A DNA stretch of 47,489 bases. Source: Amycolatopsis coloradensis. GTDB taxonomy: Bacteria > Actinomycetota > Actinomycetes > Mycobacteriales > Pseudonocardiaceae. The stretch is taken from positions 3,497,649-3,545,137 of the forward strand of contig NZ_CP150484.1 of the NCBI RefSeq assembly GCF_037997115.1. The letters are read 5' to 3'. Shown one piece after another: positions 1 to 8,628 of this stretch. A program made the position numbers and the translations under genes. The notes beneath the pieces were generated by a model. It saw only the letters and a program-made list of their open reading frames with translations, ran no database searches and was not told the DNA's origin. Each line of letters begins with the position of its first letter. Positions within the stretch are counted from its first letter, which is position 1.

Positions 1-43
1 CGTCGGTGACCGCCACCCCGCAGTGCACGAAGTTGCGCACCAT
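1..43 (-). CDS. Partial N-terminus, probable VOC (glyoxalase-fold) family protein
   Basis: Only the first 14 codons lie in the window; the rest runs off the left edge. Reading leftward from the ATG at 43-41 gives MVRNFVHCGVAVTD. This resembles the start of glyoxalase/bleomycin-resistance (VOC) proteins, where a first beta strand with a metal-ligand His is followed by a 'V-x-D-L/P' turn. No Shine-Dalgarno sequence is obvious. The family call rests on 14 residues and could be wrong. The reading frame and codon use look coding. Confidence 0.45.
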   Translation of the reverse strand, partial: MVRNFVHCGVAVTD

Positions 44-204
44 CGGCCTGGTCGCGGACAGATCCCCATCAGACGTCCCGAAAGTGGCTTTCGCGACACA
101 CCTTTGTCTGCCGGAGGTCCGTGAAGGACCCCTTCAGGCGCAGCCGTCGTGTCCAGTGGGCGCACGGTGGCAGGAGGCCGCACCGGGCAAACGCGAAGGT
201 CGCG
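44..204. other. Intergenic stretch with two short hairpins
   Basis: No gene is seen between the partial gene and the stop of the desaturase fusion. It holds two short perfect inverted repeats: CGAAAG-TGG-CTTTCG at 79-93 and TGAAGG-ACC-CCTTCA at 122-136. They resemble short versions of the longer intergenic hairpins elsewhere in the window (20163, 26234, 31197) and may act as weak terminators. Confidence 0.5.
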
Positions 205-2283
205 TCAGCGGTCGTAGTCCACGTCCAGCTCGGGAGAGGTGGCCACCGCCCGGCAGGTCAGGATCCGCCCCGCCGCGACCTCGTCGTCCCCGAGCGCGTA
301 GTGCACGTCCATCCGCGCGCTGCCCCGCACCACCGTCGCCCGGCAGGTGCCGCAGGCCCCGCCGATGCACGCGTACGGCGCGTCGACGCCGTGCCGGAGC
401 GCGGCGCTGAGCACGGTTTCGCCCACCGTGGCGGGGATTTCGGCGGTCTTCCCGCCCGCGGTCACCGTCAGCGTCGGGCCCGGCCGCCGTGAGGGGCGGA
501 CGGGAAGCGCGCCCTGGAACAGCTCGAAATGGACGTTCTCCTCGGGTACGTCCCGGTCCGCGAGGGTCCGGCGGGCCATGTCGACGAGGTCGCGCGGGCC
601 GCACAGGAACCACTCGTCCACCTTCGCCGGGTGCAGCCGCGCCTGCAGCAGCGCGCGGAGACGGGTGCCGTCCAGGCGGCCGCGCTGGTAGCGCTCGTGC
701 GAGATGGCGAGCGCCTCGCCCACGATGTCGAACGGCCTTTCGAGTCGTTGCGCGCGCAGATCCGGGTCGCGTTCGTCGGTGCGGTAGTGCACGACGTGCA
801 GCCGCCCGCCCAGCCGCGCGGCGAGGGCACCGAGTTCGTCGGCGAACATCGTGCTGGCGCCGGAGGTGTTGATGTAGAGCAGGGTCGCCTTGCTGTTCGG
901 CTCGTCCTGCAAGGTCGCGGTCAGGATCGACAGGATCGGCGTGATCCCGCTGCCCGCGGCGAGCGCGACGTACCGGCCCGCGCGGCTCCGCGCCGGGGTC
1001 AGCGTGAACTCGCCGTCCGGGGGAAGGACGTCCAGCGCGTCGCCCGCCGCGAGCTCCGTGTTGGCGAACGTCGAGAACGCGCCGCCGAGCTGATGCTTGA
1101 TCGCGATCCGCAGCACACCGGAGTCCGGCGTCGAGCAGATCGAGTAGGCGCGCCGCACCTCTTCGCCGTCGACCTCCGCGCGGATGACGAGGTGCTGGCC
1201 GGGGGTGAACCGGAAGGTCTCCCGCAGCCGTTCCGGGACGTCGAACGTCACGGTGACGGCGCCCTCGCACAACGGCCGGACCTCGGCGACCCGCAGCGAA
1301 TGGAACCGGCTCGGCTGCCGGGGCTGCGGTGCGGGCGGTTCCTCGTCGAACGAGCCGGTGAGCTGACGCCATTCGCGATACTCCGACGACGTCAGCTCGC
1401 GGCCCCACGGGGTCGCGATCGGTACGTCCCTGGCGAGGTACGCGTCGCGGTTGTCCCGCCACGTGCGCAGGTATCGGTAGAACGGGATCGCCGGGTGGAG
1501 ATGGTGCACCAGGTGGTAGTTCTGGCACAGCATGATCGGCGTCATCAGCCATTCGAGCCCGACGCGGACGCGCGTGGCGCCGAATCGGTTCTGCCGCCGC
1601 GCGCCGAGGTCGTGATGCGGCAGCCAGTCGAACCACCAGGCCAGCACGGCCAGTCCGACGCGTTGCGGGATCAGGTAGACCATCAGCAGTTCCCAGCCGT
1701 GACCGCTCACGGTCAGCCAGGCGAACGCGGCGAGGCTCAGCGTGACGACGGCCGCGGTCTCGGCCCGCTCCGACGGCGGCCGCGTGCGCTGCCGCGCCAC
1801 GTAGAAGCGGGCGTACCAGAAGTCGATGGTCAGCCAGCGCAGCGGCAACTGCCACCAGGGGCCGTGCGCGGTCCAGGCGTCGGGATCGGTGTGGGCGTCC
1901 TCGTTGGTGTTGCGGTGGTGCTCCAGATGGATGTACCGCACCAGGGGGAAGGAGCCGTAGGCCGCCACGAACGGCATCGCGAGCCTGCCGAGCAGTTCGT
2001 TGACCCAGGTGAGCTGCCCGGCCGCGTGGTGCGTCGACTCGTGCAGCACGGTGAACATGGTGAAGGTGACGAGCGCGTGCAGGGGAATGGTCACCCAGAG
2101 CGGCCCGGCCTCGTTGACGACCAGCCAAGTGGCGCCCGTCCAGACCATGGCGCCGCCGATGAACAACAACACCGTCGGCACCGAGACCACCGGCAGCGGA
2201 AGACGCGGGTTGGGCACGCCGCGTCTCGGTCTTCTCTCGGGTGATTCCCCCGTGTCCGCGGACCGGGTTACGGCGACGGTCAT
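205..2283 (-). CDS. Fatty-acid desaturase-type / FNR-type reductase / 2Fe-2S ferredoxin fusion
   Basis: This 692-residue protein joins a membrane di-iron oxygenase to its own electron-transfer chain. Residues about 35-300 are a desaturase/hydroxylase-like domain with three His clusters: HESTHH (81-86), HLEHH (119-123) and HLVHHLHP (257-264). Residues about 328-590 are a ferredoxin-NADP reductase-like module (RAYS at 378 for FAD, AGSGITP at 443 for NAD(P)H). Residues about 604-692 are a plant-type [2Fe-2S] ferredoxin with Cys639, 644, 647 and 677. The substrate could be an acyl chain or a carotenoid ring; the sequence does not decide. Start chosen at the ATG at 2283, 7 bases after GAGGGG; a longer frame to 2583 reads through non-coding sequence. 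Confidence 0.88.
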   Translation of the reverse strand: MTVAVTRSADTGESPERRPRRGVPNPRLPLPVVSVPTVLLFIGGAMVWTGATWLVVNEAGPLWVTIPLHALVTFTMFTVLHESTHHAAGQLTWVNELLGRLAMPFVAAYGSFPLVRYIHLEHHRNTNEDAHTDPDAWTAHGPWWQLPLRWLTIDFWYARFYVARQRTRPPSERAETAAVVTLSLAAFAWLTVSGHGWELLMVYLIPQRVGLAVLAWWFDWLPHHDLGARRQNRFGATRVRVGLEWLMTPIMLCQNYHLVHHLHPAIPFYRYLRTWRDNRDAYLARDVPIATPWGRELTSSEYREWRQLTGSFDEEPPAPQPRQPSRFHSLRVAEVRPLCEGAVTVTFDVPERLRETFRFTPGQHLVIRAEVDGEEVRRAYSICSTPDSGVLRIAIKHQLGGAFSTFANTELAAGDALDVLPPDGEFTLTPARSRAGRYVALAAGSGITPILSILTATLQDEPNSKATLLYINTSGASTMFADELGALAARLGGRLHVVHYRTDERDPDLRAQRLERPFDIVGEALAISHERYQRGRLDGTRLRALLQARLHPAKVDEWFLCGPRDLVDMARRTLADRDVPEENVHFELFQGALPVRPSRRPGPTLTVTAGGKTAEIPATVGETVLSAALRHGVDAPYACIGGACGTCRATVVRGSARMDVHYALGDDEVAAGRILTCRAVATSPELDVDYDR

Positions 2284-2787
2284 CGATCGTTCCCCTCGGT
2301 CGATGCTACCGGGACAAGCTGTCACACCGTAGACAATCAGTATTGGTTTGTAAACTTCATCCGATCGCCGAAACGCCTCGTCATGGCGCCCGATGGTGAA
2401 GCGTGGCACGCATCCGTGTCCAGGAAAGGGCCGGTTCGTAACAGAGAAGAACCGAAAACTGGTCCGATCGGGTGGTCGGCGGGTGGTTCGCCGGACACGT
2501 CCCGAAAGCTCTGCCGGGGCATGGTGACCGAGCACGAGGCGGTGGTGATGGCCCCGGGACCGGACCGGTGAGCGACACGGCACGGGCGGACGCGGCCGAG
2601 TACGACCCGGTTACGAGGCCGATCCGCCCGCACCGCCGGGAACCACCTGGATCACGAACCCCATCGAACAGACCCACAGGACACGGCCTAGACTCGGACG
2701 GCCCGGTCTGCAAGGTGACCAGGGCACATCCGCCGTCGACGACATGCGGATGCTCAAACACATCGTTTACCGCTCGAGGAGAATACG
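2284..2787. other. 504-bp divergent intergenic region
   Basis: This lies between the leftward desaturase fusion and rightward tig. The leftward promoter candidate is at 2326-2354. I see no convincing coding sequence, hairpin or RNA gene in the rest, and no clear -35/-10 pair for tig. The open frames here are GC-driven and lack family features. Confidence 0.5.
2326..2354 (-). promoter_or_regulatory. Candidate promoter of the desaturase fusion, overlapped by a small palindrome
   Basis: Read leftward: TTTACA (2354-2349), 17 bases, TACGGT (2331-2326), about 43 bases before the start codon. The -35 is overlapped by the palindrome GTTT-GT-AAAC (2346-2355), a possible repressor site. This is a motif match only. 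Confidence 0.4.
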
Positions 2788-4158
2788 TTGAAGAGCACCG
2801 TCGAGCAGCTCAGCCCGACGCGAGTCAAGATCAATGTCGAGGTGCCGTTCGACGAGCTCAAGCCGAACTTCGACCGCGCCTACCGCAAGATCGCCCAGCA
2901 GGTGCGCATCCCCGGCTTCCGTCCGGGCAAGGCGCCGGCTCGCGTGCTGGAAAGCCGGATCGGGCGAGCCCCGGTGCTCGACGAGGTCGTCAACGAGGTC
3001 ATTCCGGCCAAGTACATGGAAGCCGTGCGCGCGGGCGAGGTCCGCACGCTGGGCCAGCCCGAGTTCGAGGTGACCAAGCTGGAGGACCGTGAGGTCCTCG
3101 AGTTCACCGCCGAAGTCGACATCCGCCCGGAGATCTCGCTGCCCGACCTCGAGGGCTTCTCGGTCAGCGTCGACGACGTCGAACTGACCGACGCCGAGGT
3201 CGACGAGCAGCTCGACGAGCTGCGCGCCCGGTTCGGCACGCTCACCGGTGTCGACCGCCCGGCCGAGAACGGCGACTTCGTCTCGATCGACCTCGCGGCC
3301 ACCGTCGACGGTCAGGAGGTCGAGGAGGCCTCGACCACCGGCCTGTCCTACGAGATCGGCTCCGGCCAGCTCGTCGACGGCATCGACGAGGCGATCATCG
3401 GCGCGAACGCCGGCGAGACCAAGACCTTCACCACGAAGCTGGTCGCCGGCGAGCACACCGGCAAGGACGCCGACGTCACCGTCACCGTGCAGACCATCAA
3501 GCAGCGCGAGCTGCCCGAGGCGGACGACGAGTTCGCCCAGATGGCGAGCGAGTTCGACACGATCGACGAGCTGAAGGCCGACCTTCGCGAGCGGCTCGGC
3601 CGCGTCAAGAAGATGCAGCAGGGCGTCCAGGCCCGCGACAAGGTCCTCGAGGAGCTGCTCGAGCGCACCGAGGTCGCGATCCCGGAGAAGGTCCTCGAGG
3701 CCGAGATCGAGAACCGCAAGCACGACGCGATCCACCCCTTCGACCACGACGAGGCGCAGTTCGCGAAGGCGCTCGAGGCCGAAGGCCGCACGATCGAGGA
3801 GTTCGACACCGAGGTCCGCGAGGAGTCGGAGAAGGCGGTCCGCACGCAGCTGCTGCTGGACAGCATCGCCGACGCCGAGCAGACGTCGGTCAACGACGGC
3901 GAGCTCACCGAACGGATCATCTACCAGGCGCAGCGCTTCGGCGTCAGCCCGGACGAGTACGTCCAGCGGGCGCAGCAGTCCGGTCAGCTGACCGCGATCT
4001 ACGCCGACGTCCGTCGCGGCAAGGCGCTGGCCTCGGTGGTCCGCAAGACCACCGTGACCGACGCTTCCGGCGCCACGGTCGACCTCGAAGAGCTCTTCGG
4101 TCCCGCAACCGAGGAGACGCAGGTCACCGAGGAACCCGCGAAGACTGCGGCCGAGTAG
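2788..4158 (+). CDS. tig: Trigger factor (ribosome-associated chaperone, FKBP-type PPIase)
   Basis: Trigger factor binds the ribosome near the exit tunnel and shields nascent chains. The 456-residue product has the N-terminal ribosome-binding domain with the signature GFRPGKAP near residue 45, a central FKBP-like domain (about 150-240) and the helical C-terminal substrate-binding region. The tail (about 430-456) is acidic. The start is a TTG with GAGGAG 7 bases upstream; the N-terminus MKSTVEQLSPTR is canonical. It precedes clpP1P2 and clpX, the common actinobacterial order, but a strong hairpin at 4201 separates it from clpP1. Confidence 0.97.
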   Translation: MKSTVEQLSPTRVKINVEVPFDELKPNFDRAYRKIAQQVRIPGFRPGKAPARVLESRIGRAPVLDEVVNEVIPAKYMEAVRAGEVRTLGQPEFEVTKLEDREVLEFTAEVDIRPEISLPDLEGFSVSVDDVELTDAEVDEQLDELRARFGTLTGVDRPAENGDFVSIDLAATVDGQEVEEASTTGLSYEIGSGQLVDGIDEAIIGANAGETKTFTTKLVAGEHTGKDADVTVTVQTIKQRELPEADDEFAQMASEFDTIDELKADLRERLGRVKKMQQGVQARDKVLEELLERTEVAIPEKVLEAEIENRKHDAIHPFDHDEAQFAKALEAEGRTIEEFDTEVREESEKAVRTQLLLDSIADAEQTSVNDGELTERIIYQAQRFGVSPDEYVQRAQQSGQLTAIYADVRRGKALASVVRKTTVTDASGATVDLEELFGPATEETQVTEEPAKTAAE

Positions 4159-4200
4159 GGAATATCCGGTCCGTCCGAAACGGACCGTAAAGCTGTAAGC

Positions 4201-4240
4201 GAACTTGGGCGGTGTCAGGCATTCTGCACCGCCCAAGTTC
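4201..4240 (+). terminator. Hairpin terminator after tig
   Basis: A 14-bp perfect stem (GAACTTGGGCGGTG and its complement) with a 12-base loop starts 42 bases after the tig stop. No T-run follows, which is usual for high-GC actinobacteria. It suggests that clpP1P2 has its own promoter. Confidence 0.7.
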
Positions 4241-4329
4241 GTTAGGGTCGGTTGCAAGATCTCAAGCATCTGGACATACGCGGCGGCGAAGGTTCCACCC
4301 GCCGCCGTCGGCGAAAAGGCAGGCATGAC

Positions 4330-4932
4330 GTGACGCAGCACACGCCCCAGGCGCGGACCGGTACCGCAGGGCTCAACCTCACCGACTCGGTCTTCGAGCG
4401 GTTGCTCCAGGAGCGCATCGTCGTCCTCGGCTCCGAGGTCAACGACGAGGTCGCCAACCGGATCACCGCCCAGTTGTTGCTGCTCGACGCAGACGACTCC
4501 GAGTCGGACATCCGCTTCTACATCAACTCGCCCGGTGGCTCGGTCACCGCGGGTTTCGCGATCTACGACACCATGCAGCTGATCCGCCCGGACGTCGCGA
4601 CCTACGCGATGGGCCTGGCCGCGTCGATGGGGCAGTTCCTGCTCTCCTCCGGCACGCCCGGCAAGCGGTACGCGCTGCAGCACGCGCGCATCCTCATGCA
4701 CCAGCCCTCCGCGGGGGTCGGCGGTACGGCCTCCGACATCGCCATCCAGGCCGAGGTGTTCGGCAAGTGGAAGCAGGAGCTGGCCCGGATCACCGCCGAG
4801 CAGACCGGCCAGACGGTCGAGCAGATCGTCAAGGACGGTGACCGCGACCGCTGGTTCACCGCGCAGGAGGCGAAGGACTACGGCTTCGTGGACCAGGTCC
4901 TCACCCGTGAGAACCCGCTTCCCAACAGCTGA
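4330..4932 (+). CDS. clpP1: ATP-dependent Clp protease proteolytic subunit 1
   Basis: This is a serine peptidase subunit of the mixed ClpP1P2 barrel, which degrades substrates unfolded by ClpX or ClpC. With the GTG start at 4330 it has 200 residues. The catalytic triad fits Ser99 (LAASMGQ), His124 (LMHQP) and Asp173 (DRDRWFT). The start gives a typical ClpP1 length; an ATG at 4252 would add 26 Arg-rich residues unlike the family. AGGCAGG lies upstream. It is followed 28 bases later by clpP2, with which it surely forms an operon. In actinobacteria ClpP1 and ClpP2 are generally both needed for activity. Confidence 0.95.
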   Translation: MTQHTPQARTGTAGLNLTDSVFERLLQERIVVLGSEVNDEVANRITAQLLLLDADDSESDIRFYINSPGGSVTAGFAIYDTMQLIRPDVATYAMGLAASMGQFLLSSGTPGKRYALQHARILMHQPSAGVGGTASDIAIQAEVFGKWKQELARITAEQTGQTVEQIVKDGDRDRWFTAQEAKDYGFVDQVLTRENPLPNS

Positions 4933-4960
4933 TCCGCGCCCGGCACACAGGAGAATTTCA

Positions 4961-5632
4961 ATGAACGACTTCCAGCTTCCGAACGGGTCGCAGGTGCCCG
5001 GGATGCAGTCGCGGCTCCAGCTGCCGCAGTCGCGGTACGTCCTGCCCTCGTACGTCGAGCGCACGAGCTACGGCATCAAGGAATCGAACCCGTACAACAA
5101 GCTGTACGAAGAGCGCCAGATCATGCTCGGCGTGCAGATCGACGACGCGTCGGCGAACGACGTCATGGTCCAGCTGCTGCACCTCGAGCACGAGGACCCG
5201 GACCGCGACATCATGATCCTGATCAACTCGCCCGGTGGCTCCTTCACCGCGCTGATGGCGATCTACGACACGATGCAGTACGTCCGCCCCGACATCGTCA
5301 CCATGTGCATCGGCCAGGCCGCTTCGGCCGCCGCGGTGCTGCTGGCCGCCGGTACCCCCGGCAAGCGGTTCACCCTGCCGAACTCGCGTGTGCTGATCCA
5401 CCAGCCCGCCACCGAGGGCACGTACGGCCAGGTGTCGGACCTGGAGATCCAGGCCAACGAGATCCAGCGGGTGCGGCGCCAGATGGAGGTCATCCTGGCG
5501 AAGCACACGAACAAGGACGCCGACGAGGTCAAGAAGGACATCGAGCGCGACAAGATCCTGACGGCCGACGAGGCCAAGGCGTACGGGATCGTCGACGAGG
5601 TGCTCGAGTACCGCAAGGCTTCGAGCAGCTGA
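4961..5632 (+). CDS. clpP2: ATP-dependent Clp protease proteolytic subunit 2
   Basis: This is the second ring of the ClpP1P2 protease, 223 residues. The triad fits Ser122 (GQAASAAAV), His147 (LIHQP) and Asp197 (IERDKIL). The N-terminus up to about residue 45 includes the propeptide-like segment usual for actinobacterial ClpP2. The ATG at 4961 is preceded by ACAGGAG. It differs from clpP1 around the active site (QAASA against LAASM), in line with distinct S1 pockets for the two subunits. Confidence 0.96.
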   Translation: MNDFQLPNGSQVPGMQSRLQLPQSRYVLPSYVERTSYGIKESNPYNKLYEERQIMLGVQIDDASANDVMVQLLHLEHEDPDRDIMILINSPGGSFTALMAIYDTMQYVRPDIVTMCIGQAASAAAVLLAAGTPGKRFTLPNSRVLIHQPATEGTYGQVSDLEIQANEIQRVRRQMEVILAKHTNKDADEVKKDIERDKILTADEAKAYGIVDEVLEYRKASSS

Positions 5633-5640
5633 TCGCGGGA

Positions 5641-5681
5641 GGGGACCGGTGCGTGTCGGGAGACGACACGCACCGGATCCC
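5641..5681 (+). terminator. Hairpin after clpP2
   Basis: A 13-bp perfect stem (CCGGTGCGTGTCG, 5646-5658, pairing with 5664-5676) with a 5-base loop is extended outward by GGG/CCC pairs. It lies 8 bases after the clpP2 stop and probably ends the clpP1P2 transcript before clpX. Confidence 0.65.
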
Positions 5682-5780
5682 TGGTCTATGGTCAGCTTCT
5701 GGCGTGCTCAGATGTGGCGTTGGTTCTCCCGCCGACGGCATCGGGCGGGTACCGTCAGTGGCAGTGTGTGAGGCTCCGAG

Positions 5781-5796
5781 CGGTCATCCGTGACCG
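5781..5796. promoter_or_regulatory. Palindrome upstream of clpX
   Basis: CGGTCA-TCCG-TGACCG is a perfect 6-bp inverted repeat 54 bases before the clpX start. It could bind a regulator. It does not match the ClgR consensus that I know. Confidence 0.25.
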
Positions 5797-5850
5797 GGGC
5801 GGTAAGACAGTCAGGCGCATATCGCGCCGGAGGGGACGAGGTCAACGGCC

Positions 5851-7146
5851 ATGGCACGGATCGGTGACGGCGGCGACCTGCTGAAATGTTCTTTCTGCGG
5901 CAAGAGCCAAAAGCAGGTGAAGAAGCTCATTGCCGGCCCCGGGGTCTACATCTGCGATGAGTGCATCGATCTCTGCAACGAGATCATCGAAGAGGAACTG
6001 GCCGAGGCCGGTGAGGTCAAGCTCGACGAGCTGCCCAAACCCGCCGAGATCCACGAGTTCCTCGAGCAGTACATCATCGGCCAGGACGACGCGAAGCGAT
6101 CGCTGGCCGTGGCGGTGTACAACCACTACAAGCGTGTGCAGTCCGACGACAAGGCCGGGCCCAAGGATTCCAAGGACGAGACCGTCGAACTGGCGAAGTC
6201 CAACATCCTGATGCTGGGCCCGACGGGCTGCGGCAAGACCTACCTGGCCCAGACCCTCGCGAAGATGCTGAACGTCCCGTTCGCGATCGCGGACGCCACG
6301 GCGCTCACCGAAGCCGGGTACGTGGGCGAGGACGTCGAGAACATCCTGCTCAAGCTGATCCAGGCGGCGGATTACGACGTCAAGCGCGCCGAGACGGGCA
6401 TCATCTACATCGACGAGGTCGACAAGATCGCCCGGAAGTCGGAGAACCCGTCGATCACCCGTGACGTGTCCGGCGAGGGTGTGCAGCAGGCGCTGCTGAA
6501 GATCCTCGAGGGCACCACCGCGTCGGTGCCGCCGCAGGGCGGCCGCAAGCACCCGCACCAGGAGTTCATCCAGATCGACACGACGAACGTGCTGTTCATC
6601 GTGGCAGGCGCGTTCGCCGGGCTGGAGAAGATCATCAACGAGCGGGTCGGCAAGCGCGGCCTCGGTTTCGGCGCGGAGATCCGCACCAAGGCCGAGATCG
6701 ACGAGAGCGACATCTTCTCCGACACCATGCCGGAGGACCTGATCAAGTTCGGGTTGATCCCGGAGTTCATCGGCCGCCTCCCGGTCGTCGCGACGGTGAC
6801 CCACCTCGACAAGGACTCGCTGGTCAGCATCCTGACCACACCGCGCAACGCGCTGGTGAAGCAGTACAAGAAGCTCTTCGAGATGGACAACGTCGAGCTG
6901 GAGTTCACCAAGACCGCGCTCGAGGCCATCGCCGACCAGGCCGTGCTCCGCGGCACCGGCGCCCGTGGCCTGCGCGCGATCATGGAAGAGGTCCTGCAGC
7001 CGGTCATGTACGACATCCCCAGCCGCGACGACGTCGCGAAGGTCGTCATCACCGAGCAGACCGTCCGCGAGAACGTGAACCCGACGATCGTGGCGCGTCA
7101 GCCGTCACGCCGTCGCAGCAGCGAGCGCGGCGAGAAGTCCGCCTAG
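5851..7146 (+). CDS. clpX: ClpX, AAA+ unfoldase of the Clp protease
   Basis: ClpX recognises, unfolds and threads substrates into ClpP1P2. The 431-residue protein has the N-terminal C4 zinc finger (Cys13, Cys16, Cys35, Cys38), Walker A GPTGCGKT (123-130), Walker B '[10 protein letters not shown]', an IGF-type loop region and the sensor-2 region 'GTGARGLR'. AGGGGACGAGG lies before the ATG. It is separated from clpP2 by a hairpin and 170 bases, so independent transcription is likely. A strong hairpin follows at 7161. Confidence 0.97.
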   Translation: MARIGDGGDLLKCSFCGKSQKQVKKLIAGPGVYICDECIDLCNEIIEEELAEAGEVKLDELPKPAEIHEFLEQYIIGQDDAKRSLAVAVYNHYKRVQSDDKAGPKDSKDETVELAKSNILMLGPTGCGKTYLAQTLAKMLNVPFAIADATALTEAGYVGEDVENILLKLIQAADYDVKRAETGIIYIDEVDKIARKSENPSITRDVSGEGVQQALLKILEGTTASVPPQGGRKHPHQEFIQIDTTNVLFIVAGAFAGLEKIINERVGKRGLGFGAEIRTKAEIDESDIFSDTMPEDLIKFGLIPEFIGRLPVVATVTHLDKDSLVSILTTPRNALVKQYKKLFEMDNVELEFTKTALEAIADQAVLRGTGARGLRAIMEEVLQPVMYDIPSRDDVAKVVITEQTVRENVNPTIVARQPSRRRSSERGEKSA

Positions 7147-7160
7147 AGTACGCTGTCGTC

Positions 7161-7200
7161 ACCGACGCCCCGGCCGGATCCTTCCGGCCGGGGCGTCGGT
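7161..7200 (+). terminator. Strong GC-rich terminator after clpX
   Basis: An 18-bp perfect stem (ACCGACGCCCCGGCCGGA and its complement) with the tetraloop TCCT starts 14 bases after the clpX stop. TTCTCC follows. Confidence 0.8.
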
Positions 7201-7248
7201 TTCTCCGGCCCGGTCCGGCCGGTGACCGGACCGGGATAGGATGCGAAG

Positions 7249-7629
7249 GTGCCGCTGACTCCCACGAAGGACGAGAACGAGGCTCCTGAGCTGGCAGCCG
7301 CGAGTCCGCGCGAGGTCAGGGGACTCGTCGAGCTCACCGAACGCATCGTCGTCGGGGCCTACCGCGGGCATCCGTGGATCCCGCGCGCGCTGACGATCGC
7401 GCTGGGCGTGCTGGTGGCGACCTGCGTGGTGGCCGGTGTCGTGCGCCTCTCGCCGCTGCCGCTGATCCCGCTGCCGTTCTTCGCCGTTTCGGCGTACGCG
7501 CTGATCCGCGTCAAGGCGGCGCGGAGCGCGGAGGCGAACCAGTCGCTTGTCGCCTGGACCGGCCTGTTCACCGGTGCGACGCTCGCCGGATTCTGGTTGA
7601 TCTCGATGGCCGGACGCTGGCTCGGCTGA
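7249..7629 (+). CDS. Small integral membrane protein, unknown function
   Basis: I do not recognise a family. The 126-residue product has a charged N-terminal tail of about 45 residues (with a 'VRGLVELTERIVVGAYRGH' helix, partly quoted) and then three hydrophobic segments at about 48-65, 69-87 and 101-122. The GTG start has no Shine-Dalgarno sequence but lies 6 bases after TAGGAT (7237-7242), so the mRNA is probably leaderless. It stands alone between the clpX terminator and the stress-type promoter of the next gene. Confidence 0.7.
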   Translation: MPLTPTKDENEAPELAAASPREVRGLVELTERIVVGAYRGHPWIPRALTIALGVLVATCVVAGVVRLSPLPLIPLPFFAVSAYALIRVKAARSAEANQSLVAWTGLFTGATLAGFWLISMAGRWLG

Positions 7630-7669
7630 TCGGGCCTGGCACTCTTTTCCGATTTCCCTCCGTTAGCAG

Positions 7670-7696
7670 GGTTTCAGAATTCCCCGAATGGGGTAA
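7670..7696 (+). promoter_or_regulatory. SigB/SigF-type (general stress) promoter candidate
   Basis: GGTTT (7670-7674), 16 bases, GGGTAA (7691-7696). This matches the stress-sigma consensus (GGTTT-N15-17-GGGTAT in mycobacterial SigF; a similar form for Streptomyces SigB). The GTG start of the MEDS/ATPase gene is 9 bases downstream, so the transcript would be almost leaderless. Confidence 0.55.
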
Positions 7697-7705
7697 GACG
7701 ACTCC

Positions 7706-8626
7706 GTGACAGTCACCGGGGGTCCCTTCTCTCATGTGGGCCTGCTCTACTCCGGTGACTCCGAGTACCTGGACGGTACGATTCCGTACATCCTGGACGG
7801 CTTGAAGCACGACGAGCCCGTTGCGGTGGCCGTGCCGGGACGGAACCTGGCCCTGATCGAAAGGGCGTTGGGGGATTCCGCCGCCGAGGTCGAACTCATC
7901 GACATGAGCGAAGCGGGCCGGAATCCGGGCCGCATCCTTCCCGGTGTGCTGCTCGCGTTCGCGGACAACCGGCCGGGGCCGGTCCGGATCGTCGGCGAGC
8001 CGATCTGGGCGGGCCGCTCGGCCGTCGAGTACCCGGCGTGCGCGCAGCACGAAGCGCTGATCAACTTCGCCTTCGGTGACCGCGACCTCAGCATCCTGTG
8101 CCCCTACGACCGGACGCGGCTCGAAGACGACGTCCTCGCCGACGCCGAGCGGACCCATCCGACCCTGTCCGGTGCGGGCGGCGATCGCCCGAGCGCGGGC
8201 TACGCGCCCGACGCGGTCGTCGAGAAGTACAACCTGCCGCTGCCCGAGCCGCGGTCGGCCGACGCGTTCCGCTTCGACCTCGGCAGGCTCGCCGCGGTGC
8301 GCAGGTTCACGCAGACCCGGGCCGAAGAGAGCGGGCTCGCCCAGGACCGGGTGGAGGATCTCGTGCTCGCCGTGGCGGAACTGTCCGCCAACAGCGTGCT
8401 GCACGGTTCGGGCCACGGTGTCGTCCGCGTCTGGCGGGACGAGGGCCACGTACTCTGCGAGGTCATCGACGAAGGCACCTTGAGCGATCCGCTGGCGGGC
8501 CGCCGTCCCGCTTCGCCGGGGCAGCTCGGCGGACGTGGCCTGGTGCTGGTGAACCAGGTCGCCGACCTGGTCCGGCAGTACCTCAGACCGGGCTCGACCG
8601 TGACCAGGATCTACTTCCGCGTCTGA
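7706..8626 (+). CDS. MEDS sensory domain plus HATPase (RsbA-like anti-sigma regulatory) protein
   Basis: The 306-residue protein has two parts. Residues about 8-165 fit the MEDS/DcmR sensory domain (start 'FSHVGLLYSGDSEYL', later 'CPYDRTRL'). Residues about 195-306 fit a GHKL ATPase of the serine-kinase anti-sigma type, with the N-box region 'AVAELSANSVLHG', a 'VIDEG' G1 box and 'GGRGLVLVNQV' G2. Such proteins act on partner-switching networks that control stress sigma factors. Substrate and partner cannot be read from the sequence. The promoter in front looks SigB/SigF-dependent, which suggests feedback. Its stop is 2 bases from the stop of the convergent esterase gene. Confidence 0.85.
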   Translation: MTVTGGPFSHVGLLYSGDSEYLDGTIPYILDGLKHDEPVAVAVPGRNLALIERALGDSAAEVELIDMSEAGRNPGRILPGVLLAFADNRPGPVRIVGEPIWAGRSAVEYPACAQHEALINFAFGDRDLSILCPYDRTRLEDDVLADAERTHPTLSGAGGDRPSAGYAPDAVVEKYNLPLPEPRSADAFRFDLGRLAAVRRFTQTRAEESGLAQDRVEDLVLAVAELSANSVLHGSGHGVVRVWRDEGHVLCEVIDEGTLSDPLAGRRPASPGQLGGRGLVLVNQVADLVRQYLRPGSTVTRIYFRV

Positions 8627-8628
8627 AT

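Noticed and set aside
4252..4280. Promoter TTGCAA-N17-CATACG before clpP1
   Set aside because: The -10 is poor and no ClgR site was recognised, so the match is too weak to list as a feature.
4252..4329. Longer clpP1 starting at ATG 4252
   Set aside because: It adds 26 residues rich in Arg and Gly, unlike ClpP propeptides; the GTG at 4330 gives the usual length.
2767..5064. Leftward open frame of 765 codons opposite tig and clpP1
   Set aside because: It mirrors the codon structure of tig and clpP1 and has no domain features or ribosome site.
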